From Pseudanabaenaceae cyanobacterium MP8IB2.15 (lineage in GTDB: Bacteria; Cyanobacteriota; Cyanobacteriia; Pseudanabaenales; Pseudanabaenaceae): DNA of 5,264 bases. The position numbers were made by a program, and so were the translations under genes. Under the pieces are notes generated by a model. It had not been told where the DNA came from and did not search any database. It saw only the letters and a list, made by a program, of their open reading frames with translations. How positions within the stretch are numbered: position 1 is the first letter of the stretch; each line of letters starts with the position of its first letter. Where the stretch lies: contig JARCMB010000130.1 of the NCBI GenBank assembly GCA_030248825.1, positions 1 through 5,264 on the forward strand, written 5' to 3'. This document shows, piece after piece, positions 1-4,894 of this stretch.

Positions 1-76
1 AAAATATATTGGTTGCGTAGAAGGTCCCGCAGATTTATCTGCCAACAAGAAATATTTTGAAGGATTTGGCAAGTGA
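1..76 (+). CDS. Probable antitoxin, C-terminal fragment (partial)
   Basis: Reading from base 2, an open frame gives 24 residues (KYIGCVEGPADLSANKKYF then EGFGK) and stops at TGA 74-76. The start lies outside the window. The stop overlaps the GTG start of the PIN-domain gene in the 4-nt arrangement GTGA, typical of translationally coupled antitoxin-toxin pairs. The 'DLSxNKKYFEGFGK' ending resembles the tails of small cyanobacterial antitoxins found next to PIN toxins; that is recall of the family, not a search. The DNA-binding domain is not visible, so the antitoxin class (AbrB, RHH or other) cannot be given. Expected role: bind and neutralise the downstream nuclease and autorepress the operon. 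Confidence 0.6.
   Translation, partial: KYIGCVEGPADLSANKKYFEGFGK
59..64 (+). promoter_or_regulatory. Ribosome binding site of the PIN toxin
   Basis: GAAGGA lies 8 nt upstream of the GTG at 73-75, inside the antitoxin reading frame. It supports GTG as the start even though no ATG is available, and it fits coupled translation with the overlapping antitoxin. Confidence 0.6.
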
Positions 77-501
77 GTCATCCACTAATTCTAGATACAG
101 GCGTTTTAGTTGCTGCCATTAATAGCCGAGATCGCTATCATCAATGGGCAAAAACTCAGTTGGACAAAGTAAATGTCCCGTTTTTGACCTGTGAAGCTGT
201 CATCACCGAATCTTGTTTTTTGTTGCAACACCTTCATGCAGGGCAAGATGCAATATTTGGGTTACTCAGAGATCGGCTATTAGCGATCTCTTTTAATTTA
301 GAATCCGAAACGATCGCAATCAATGAGTTGATGAATCGTTACCGATCTGTACCCATGTCTTTTGCAGATGCGTGTTTAGTAAGAATGTCGGAACTTTACC
401 CCAATAGTTTATTACTGACTCTAGATAGTGATTTCACGATATATCGTAAGAATAGAAATCAGCCAATATCGTTAATCATTCCTGATAATCAAGAATTTTG
501 A
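73..501 (+). CDS. vapC: PIN-domain ribonuclease toxin (VapC-type)
   Basis: This is a 142-residue single-domain PIN protein, the usual size for VapC-like toxins, which are Mg2+-dependent RNases of type II toxin-antitoxin systems acting in the cytoplasm. The acidic residues expected in the active site are present in order: Asp8 (LILDTGVLVAA), Glu46 (VITES), Asp99 (SFADACLV) and Asp118/Asp120 (LTLDSDF). Asp20 in SRDRYH is also a common PIN feature. The gene starts with GTG, overlaps the preceding antitoxin frame by 4 nt and has a GAAGGA ribosome binding site, so it is the second gene of a toxin-antitoxin operon. The frame and catalytic set look intact, so it is probably functional. Its RNA target cannot be told from sequence. 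It ends 40 bp from the convergent rsmD, with no clear terminator hairpin between them. Confidence 0.9.
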   Translation: MSHPLILDTGVLVAAINSRDRYHQWAKTQLDKVNVPFLTCEAVITESCFLLQHLHAGQDAIFGLLRDRLLAISFNLESETIAINELMNRYRSVPMSFADACLVRMSELYPNSLLLTLDSDFTIYRKNRNQPISLIIPDNQEF

Positions 502-541
502 CATCACCTCAAGGAAAAAGAATTTAGTAATGGGGAGTTCG

Positions 542-1108
542 TTATTCGCTGATTTTGAGTTGGTAAAAAGCGATCGAAGTTTGTCCGTAAATGCGTCGAT
601 CGATCAAAACTAGATCCTTAGTCTCTGCTGGTAAAGTGCGAGATCGATCGTGTTCGGCGGCAAGAATTGCTCGATCTGCCATGAGTGGGGGAACCAAGTT
701 TAGAACTGGCTCGTACAAGTCGCTTTGGTAAGGCGGATCGAAGTAAATTAGATCGAATCGATCGGTTTTGAGCGTAGATTTGAGTTTAGGTAAGGTTTTG
801 ACGACATCACCGCGATAGATTTTGTAGCTTTGGGCTGGGTTTCGATCTGGCTCGATCATTTTTTGCCAGTTTTGCTCGATCAACTTACAAGCCGCCCCAG
901 ATAGTTCGATCCCCACAACCATACTCGCACCTCGCACCAGAGCCTCTGCCGACATGGCCCCCGACCCCGCACACAAATCGAGCCACCGACAGCCTGCAAT
1001 CTTGCCCTGCCAAATATTAAATATTGCCTCTCTGACTCGACTAGGCGTTGGACGGGTCGCCAATCCAGGCAAAGTTTTGATCCCACTACCACGCACTCTA
1101 ATCGACAT
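542..1108 (-). CDS. rsmD: 16S rRNA (guanine(966)-N(2))-methyltransferase RsmD
   Basis: This 188-residue Rossmann-fold SAM-dependent methyltransferase is expected to methylate N2 of G966 in 16S rRNA during small-subunit assembly. The RsmD signature LATRPTPSRVREAIFNIW is at about residues 16-33. SAM-binding motif I (LDLCAGSGAMSAEALVRGA) is at 43-61, and the acidic end of the next strand (VVGIE) is at 64-68. Motif IV, the amino-methyltransferase signature DPPY, is at 124-127 in DLIYFDPPY. Length is close to the family norm of about 180-200 residues. The ATG at 1108 is the natural start, because the conserved N-terminal 'R..G.K...LPG' region begins a few residues later. Only a weak purine stretch (GAAAGTAAG) precedes it. 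The gene is divergent from the ATPase-like gene and convergent with the PIN toxin, so it is probably transcribed alone. Nothing suggests a defect. Confidence 0.95.
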   Translation of the reverse strand: MSIRVRGSGIKTLPGLATRPTPSRVREAIFNIWQGKIAGCRWLDLCAGSGAMSAEALVRGASMVVGIELSGAACKLIEQNWQKMIEPDRNPAQSYKIYRGDVVKTLPKLKSTLKTDRFDLIYFDPPYQSDLYEPVLNLVPPLMADRAILAAEHDRSRTLPAETKDLVLIDRRIYGQTSIAFYQLKISE

Positions 1109-1194
1109 TTGCTTACTTTCATGTTAGTTACGGCTCGAAGTTGGTGAAATTAGAAACTATGATTGAATCTTGAACTTTTTGCCTAATCTCTTCC
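1109..1194. promoter_or_regulatory. Divergent intergenic spacer with presumed promoters
   Basis: These 86 bp separate the starts of rsmD (-) and the ATPase-like gene (+), so promoters for both should lie here. On the + strand, TATGAT at 1158-1163 is a good -10 candidate 31 nt before the ATG, but no matching -35 is seen at the usual spacing. No convincing minus-strand promoter was recognised. The + strand gene has no Shine-Dalgarno before ATG 1195 (CTAATCTCTTCC precedes it), which is common in cyanobacteria. The presence of promoters is inferred from the divergent layout. Confidence 0.35.
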
Positions 1195-3147
1195 ATGTCC
1201 AAGCATAGCAATTTCGTCGATCCACTACAGCCATGGCATCACTGGGAGATCGATCGAGTATTTACCGAGTTGCAAACAGAACTGGGCGGGCTTTCCTATG
1301 TGGCAGCAAGGCAAAGGTTACGGCTGTTTGGCGCGAATAAAATCCCGCGTCGTCGAACCTATAGCCGTGTTTTACTTCAGCCGTTGCTCAATCCTCTGAC
1401 ATATGGACTCGTCGCGATCGCGGTTCTAGTTTATCTCTCAGGTAGCTCGATCGATAGCTTGGCAATCCTGATTGTGGGCACGATCAACGCTTTGCTCGGC
1501 ATTGGCTTGAATATCTGGACAATCCAAACCAAAGAGAGCAGTCTGGGCAGAACACAACGCCGCCAAAGTGTGCCCTCAACAGAAGTTACGGTGATGCGCG
1601 ATCGAGAAAACATGAGTATTCCCAGCCGTGATTTGGTGATGGGAGATGTTGTGGTATTGCAAGAAGGCGATCGACCTTCAGTAGACATCCGTTTATTTTC
1701 GGCGAGTCATTTGCAAGTAAATCAAACTGAAATTGGGGGCGATTCGATCGAGCCGAAGCAGGCAGATGCAGTAGTTGACGAAAATACGCCAATGCTCGAT
1801 CGGAGTAATCTGGTGTTAGCAGGGAGTGAAATTACCACAGGCACAGGAGTTGGCGTGGTGATTGCCACAGGTAAAGCTGCTTACTGGCAAGCTTCTTCTG
1901 CCTATCAGCAAACATTTTCGGCGATGCATGTTCAGCTCAGTCGGGCAAGGCGATTGTGGATCGTGGCGGTGGCATTGGGAACGATTTCGATCGCTGCCTC
2001 TGCCTTGGTTCTCGGTAACAGCATCGCTCTGATTACTTCTGTCGTTGCCGTCACTTTGGTGAGTGGGTATCCACAGCAATTATTGCGGGTAGCGACATTA
2101 GCACAGTTATTTGGGATGCAAGTACTGGCAAAAAAACGTCTCTGGGTAAAATTTCCTGGGGCCCTTGATGCTTTGGGACGCACCACGGCAATCGCTCTGT
2201 TAATGGAGTCAGACACGGAATTGGATGCCGACGATTTGACTGACGCGGGGATTAGCTGGCATGGATTGATCCGCGCTTCTGCTAGTGATGCTGAGTCGTT
2301 GGGTCATGTGCTGGGCATGAAGCTATTTAGTTATTTGGACTCCCCAGGCGAACAAATGCGGGCTTGGCAGGCGGATCGCCATACTGTCGCGATGTTTGCC
2401 ACCGATCCAGATGAGATTCCCCTATTGCGTCAGGCGGATGTCGGGATTGCTGAACGTGGCAGCAAAAAGGTGGTGCAAGATAGTTGTGGGCTGATTTTGC
2501 CAAAACAGGATTTGCTGTATATTCCCAGTACGATCGCCGAAGGACGAGCGACGATCGATAAGTTGCAACGGATGATTCTGATCTTGTTGACGGGTGCGGG
2601 GACAATTCTGGCACTAGTTGCCGTTGCTGCAATTACAAACCAACTGGCGATCGCGATTGTGCCATTGCAAATTCTTTGGGTGGGTTCGATCGTCACACCT
2701 TTGGTTGCATTCCCTTTGATCGTCGAACCAGTTGCCAGTAATATCATGAGCCAGCCAGCTTATCGTTTTCAGACGATGTTTCGGCATGGTAATTACTTGC
2801 GGCTTGGGTTAGCGGTATTGGCGGTGGCGATTGCCGTTTCTGTTGTGTTTTGGTTGAAGTATCAGGGCGTGAGTTCGGCTCTGGCTCAAGCTCGTACCAT
2901 GGCGTTTACGACTCTAGTGCTAAGCCAATTATTTCATGCTGGTAGTTTGTGTCGGCGCAGTTTGCTGAAAAATTTAACCCTAACGATCTGCTTAATTGTG
3001 GTGTCGATCGCGCAGTTAGCAATTGTCCAAGTTCCTGCGATCGGTGAGTTTTTTGCCACAGTGCCATTAAATTACATTGAGTGGTCGATCGCCACACTAG
3101 CTGCTACACCTGTGTTCTGGCTCCAAGAGTTTCTCCGCACTAGTTAG
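1195..3147 (+). CDS. Degenerate P-type cation ATPase (PacL/SERCA-like pseudoenzyme)
   Basis: This 650-residue membrane protein is homologous along its length to P2-type Ca2+/cation ATPases, which are normally about 900 residues. In order it has: an N-terminal cation-ATPase domain (about 14-65); M1-M2 (66-110); an actuator domain (about 128-230) with GDVVVLQEGDRPSVDIRL; M3-M4 (252-302); a shortened P domain (about 312-455); and M5-M10 (459-645), including the family signature QARTMAFTTLVLSQLFH at 565-581. The catalytic parts are gone. TGES reads GGDS (181-184). DKTGTLT is replaced by LMESDTE (336-342). The nucleotide-binding domain is deleted, leaving about 65 residues where pumps have about 250 or more. 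The hinge Lys is Gln387. GDGVND reads ATDPDE (402-407). The M4 motif PEGLP reads VSGYP (289-293), and M6 'NLVTD' reads GSIVT. ATP hydrolysis and classical ion pumping are therefore unlikely. The frame is uninterrupted for 650 codons with base composition like its neighbours, which argues for a retained non-catalytic membrane protein over a fresh pseudogene. ATG 1195 is the first start after an in-frame stop at 1171. Substrate or partner is unknown. Confidence 0.92.
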   Translation: MSKHSNFVDPLQPWHHWEIDRVFTELQTELGGLSYVAARQRLRLFGANKIPRRRTYSRVLLQPLLNPLTYGLVAIAVLVYLSGSSIDSLAILIVGTINALLGIGLNIWTIQTKESSLGRTQRRQSVPSTEVTVMRDRENMSIPSRDLVMGDVVVLQEGDRPSVDIRLFSASHLQVNQTEIGGDSIEPKQADAVVDENTPMLDRSNLVLAGSEITTGTGVGVVIATGKAAYWQASSAYQQTFSAMHVQLSRARRLWIVAVALGTISIAASALVLGNSIALITSVVAVTLVSGYPQQLLRVATLAQLFGMQVLAKKRLWVKFPGALDALGRTTAIALLMESDTELDADDLTDAGISWHGLIRASASDAESLGHVLGMKLFSYLDSPGEQMRAWQADRHTVAMFATDPDEIPLLRQADVGIAERGSKKVVQDSCGLILPKQDLLYIPSTIAEGRATIDKLQRMILILLTGAGTILALVAVAAITNQLAIAIVPLQILWVGSIVTPLVAFPLIVEPVASNIMSQPAYRFQTMFRHGNYLRLGLAVLAVAIAVSVVFWLKYQGVSSALAQARTMAFTTLVLSQLFHAGSLCRRSLLKNLTLTICLIVVSIAQLAIVQVPAIGEFFATVPLNYIEWSIATLAATPVFWLQEFLRTS

Positions 3148-3240
3148 TTCATTGATTCGATTCAGTCGATCGCATACTTGAGCAAATAGAGCGTTGTCTA
3201 GTTTGCCTAATGGATGTGGTTTGCCGCCACGTATATCCAT
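3097..3240 (-). pseudogene. Possible remnant of a MazF-type toxin (47-codon frame)
   Basis: Thirteen bases downstream of the antitoxin stop, where the toxin gene of a MazEF pair would be expected, a short frame runs from ATG 3240 to TAG 3097. It encodes 47 residues and overlaps the 3' end of the ATPase-like gene by 51 bp. Residues 11-29 (LGKLDNALFAQVCDRLNRI) loosely resemble the C-terminal helix of MazF proteins, whose usual pattern is about 'LG.L....M..V...L..'. No MazF N-terminal 'RGDI/W' region is present and there is no ribosome binding site. If the resemblance is real, most of the toxin has been deleted. A chance open frame is equally possible. Confidence 0.22.
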
Positions 3241-3253
3241 TGGCTAGCTGGCT

Positions 3254-3506
3254 TTACCATCTTTCTGCGCCTAGCCTCTGCGCTGTGGACATGGCTTCGC
3301 CACCGTGTAGTTCGGGGTCAAAATTGTCTAGGAGTTGTTCTAATGTGAGTGGTTCGTTAAGCACTGGCTCGATCGTAACTCGACCCCTCATTAGATAACC
3401 GCACTCGTCGATCGACGATTAAGTGTGCCTCACGAGCGATCGACGCAGGTAAGCGTACTCCCAAATTATTCCCCCATGCTTTGATATCTAGGATTACTTC
3501 AGTCAT
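3254..3506 (-). pseudogene. mazE: MazE/AbrB-family antitoxin, frameshifted
   Basis: The first frame, from ATG 3506, encodes MTEVILDIKAWGNNLGVRL followed by PASIAREAHLIVDRRVRLS. This is the swapped-hairpin SpoVT/AbrB DNA-binding domain of MazE antitoxins ('KWGNSLGVRIP..I'). After SNEG the frame goes wrong at GGGG (complement of 3384-3387) and stops at 3357-3359. The next frame continues the same protein: RVTIEPVLNEPLTLEQLLD, then NFDPELHGGEAMSTAQRLG, then AERW and TAA at 3254-3256. One extra G, or loss of two bases from an ancestral GGG-GAT-CGA, restores an 83-84 residue MazE of normal length. GAGG at 3515-3518, 8 nt upstream, supports ATG 3506 over an ATG at 3542. The DNA-binding half remains readable, while the toxin-binding C-terminal half is out of frame. 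A base-calling or assembly error in the short G run is the main alternative. Confidence 0.88.
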
Positions 3507-3514
3507 AACTGCAA

Positions 3515-3518
3515 CCTC
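3515..3518 (-). promoter_or_regulatory. Ribosome binding site of the antitoxin
   Basis: GAGG on the minus strand, 8 nt before ATG 3506. It chooses this start over the in-frame ATG at 3542, which would add 12 residues not typical of the MazE N-terminus. Confidence 0.55.
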
Positions 3519-3526
3519 AAAGACAA

Positions 3527-3555
3527 CGTTTAAACATCGCAACTGGTTTAGTCAA
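3527..3555 (-). promoter_or_regulatory. Weak promoter candidate for the antitoxin
   Basis: On the minus strand, TTGACT (3555-3550) matches the -35 consensus in five of six bases. TAAACG follows at 17-nt spacing, or the better TTTAAA at 15 nt, as a poor -10. This lies in the 55-bp gap after the 422-residue gene. It would give the antitoxin its own transcript, but read-through from upstream is as likely. Confidence 0.25.
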
Positions 3556-3561
3556 ATAGGT

Positions 3562-4830
3562 CTATAGCACGAGATCCCAGAGGTCTTGGCTGAAATCATC
3601 AAGCGTTGGAGAGTCTTTGCGGTTTCGATCGGAAATTCGATCTGAATCGATCGACGGCTCAATCTCACTTTTGATCTCACTTGCAATCTCACTTACAATC
3701 TCACTGCCAAAGTCATTACCGAAGTCATCCAAACTATCGAGTATTGGAGAATCCGATCGATCGACGAGTGCATTTGCTAAATCTTCAAGCAGAGTTTGCC
3801 TTGGTTTAGTAGAGATTGTCGATCCGAGAGGTTGGGCGATCGCCGATTCTGGTAGCTCAGCACTCTCCTTGATGCTGTCAATCTTAATCTCTTCAATTAG
3901 AGTGTCACCAATATCGAAGTCTTCTAGGGTATTTGATTCAACTCGATCTTTCTTAGCCAGATCCTGTGATTCGGATGGCATTTCGATCGCATCTAAAGTA
4001 ATCACATTTTGTCTAGATGGAGAACTTGGTGCAGAATCTGTAAGGCTATCAGGCTCAAAAATAATCTTAGTGACAACGCGAATTTTTGCCTTTTGCCATT
4101 GTTGCCCAGGCTGCAAAACCGAGACATATGAGACAACCTGATCGCCGTTATCATCAGTAGTGCTCATCTCAGCCATTGTATCCAACAAATTTCTCAAGGT
4201 GGGATTGGTGGCAACTGATGAAAAAGAGAAACTAGATTTACTAATTGCTTGCACAACTTCTGTGAGTGTGGAGAGGCAACGAATTGTACCGTACCGATCG
4301 CTAAATCGCACAATTACATCTTGATATTCCTGAGGATTGTGTTCGATTTGATTTAATTTTGGCACGGCGATTATGCCAGAGTTCAGACCAGATTCAGGAG
4401 CTGAGTAGACATTGCTGCGTTGGCTTAATGCTAGAGATGCTGGAGATGCTTCGACCCGATCGATCGAAGGCTGAGTCGTCTTAATTTCAGGTTCAATTTC
4501 AGGTTCTATTTGCGGCTCAGGTGGATAATCTGGCAAGGCATCAAGCTCAAATTCACTTTCCCAAGCTAGGATATCGCTGCCTGTGCGTCGAGCATAGATA
4601 TGGACGAGTCTAATCACACCGATCTGTAATGTCACCATTCCTCTTTGCAACAGAGACTCCAATGCTTTTTGATTTGGCGTTTGGGTTGAATGCAAAATAA
4701 TGTCGAGTCGATCGCGCAAGCGTCTAGCTTCGGCTTTAATCCCTTTAGGTTGGAGCGAACGATTGATCAATATGGCGATTGCATTAGCATCACCTTGTTT
4801 TGCCAGCTCCAAGACGCTGAGTTGACTCAT
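3562..4830 (-). CDS. Cyanobacterial hypothetical protein with acidic repeat-bearing tail
   Basis: I cannot assign a function to this 422-residue protein. Residues 1-97 form a compact module (LAKQGDANAIAILINRSLQ, PKGIKAEARR..., TPNQKALESLLQRGM, ARRTGSDILAWESEFEL). It resembles a module I recall at the N-terminus of various cyanobacterial proteins ('GD..AIA.L.NRSLQPKGI ... GRQTG..FPAW..EFEL'). A Pro/Glu linker (100-118, EPQIEPEIEPEI) follows. A second folded-looking region spans about 165-260 (DVIVRFSDRYGTIRCLSTL to KAKIRVVTKIIFEP). The tail (about 265-422) is rich in Ser, Asp and Glu, is probably disordered, and carries a SEIx tetrapeptide repeat (376-390) and three LxDF-like motifs (TLEDF 301-305, SLDDF 366-370, TLDDF 409-413), ending in WDLVL. 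There is no signal peptide or membrane segment, so it is probably cytoplasmic. A strong Shine-Dalgarno precedes ATG 4830. It lies 64 bp downstream of murG on the same strand and may be co-transcribed. Confidence 0.85.
   Translation of the reverse strand: MSQLSVLELAKQGDANAIAILINRSLQPKGIKAEARRLRDRLDIILHSTQTPNQKALESLLQRGMVTLQIGVIRLVHIYARRTGSDILAWESEFELDALPDYPPEPQIEPEIEPEIKTTQPSIDRVEASPASLALSQRSNVYSAPESGLNSGIIAVPKLNQIEHNPQEYQDVIVRFSDRYGTIRCLSTLTEVVQAISKSSFSFSSVATNPTLRNLLDTMAEMSTTDDNGDQVVSYVSVLQPGQQWQKAKIRVVTKIIFEPDSLTDSAPSSPSRQNVITLDAIEMPSESQDLAKKDRVESNTLEDFDIGDTLIEEIKIDSIKESAELPESAIAQPLGSTISTKPRQTLLEDLANALVDRSDSPILDSLDDFGNDFGSEIVSEIASEIKSEIEPSIDSDRISDRNRKDSPTLDDFSQDLWDLVL
3662..3709 (+). repeat. 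12-bp tandem repeat, four copies, within coding sequence
   Basis: Four successive 12-mers begin ATCTCACT: ATCTCACTTTTG, ATCTCACTTGCA, ATCTCACTTACA and ATCTCACTGCCA. Being a multiple of three, they encode on the minus strand the tetrapeptide series (G/V/A/K)-SEI near residues 375-390 of the 422-residue protein. They are imperfect at the third quarter, so the expansion is not very recent. Copy number could vary between strains without breaking the frame. Confidence 0.85.
4484..4519 (+). repeat. 12-bp tandem repeat, three copies, within coding sequence
   Basis: ATTTCAGGTTCA, ATTTCAGGTTCT and ATTTGCGGCTCA follow one another. On the minus strand they encode the repeated E-P-(Q/E)-I unit (EPQIEPEIEPEI, residues 105-116) that forms the linker of the 422-residue protein. 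Confidence 0.75.
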
Positions 4831-4835
4831 GTTTT

Positions 4836-4842
4836 ACTCCTC
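4836..4842 (-). promoter_or_regulatory. Strong Shine-Dalgarno of the 422-residue gene
   Basis: GAGGAGT on the minus strand ends 5 nt before ATG 4830. It is the clearest ribosome binding site in the window and fixes the start. The rest of the 64-bp gap to murG shows no convincing terminator, which fits co-transcription. Confidence 0.7.
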
Positions 4843-4894
4843 GCAATTCCCAATCCTAAACTCTCTAACATCCAAGCATACTCACAGCACTAGG

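Noticed and set aside
502..541. Possible bidirectional terminator between the PIN toxin and rsmD
   Set aside because: Only weak pairing (GTAAT with GTTAT, including G-U pairs) and no U tract; not enough to call.
880..1122. 80-codon minus-strand frame starting upstream of rsmD
   Set aside because: Out-of-frame shadow of rsmD; the 188-residue frame carries the methyltransferase motifs.
2430..2747. 105-codon minus-strand frame, and several similar ones inside 1431-3097
   Set aside because: Antisense shadows of the ATPase-like gene, whose product is unmistakably family-like throughout.
3210..3398. 62-codon + strand frame after the ATPase-like gene
   Set aside because: It overlaps the antitoxin on the opposite strand, whose two-frame protein is clearly recognisable. 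The + strand peptide has no recognisable features.
3357..3542. Single intact 61-residue antitoxin starting at 3542
   Set aside because: The ribosome binding site and family N-terminus favour ATG 3506, and the family's C-terminal half is plainly encoded in the next frame down to 3254.
3662..3709. CRISPR-like or regulatory repeat array
   Set aside because: The unit is 12 bp with no spacers, is in frame, and is explained as coding SEIx tetrapeptides.
3617..4141. 174-codon open frame on the + strand, rich in Ser and Ile/Leu
   Set aside because: It lies antisense to the 422-residue gene, and its composition mirrors the Glu/Asp/Ser codons of that gene. It has no family resemblance.
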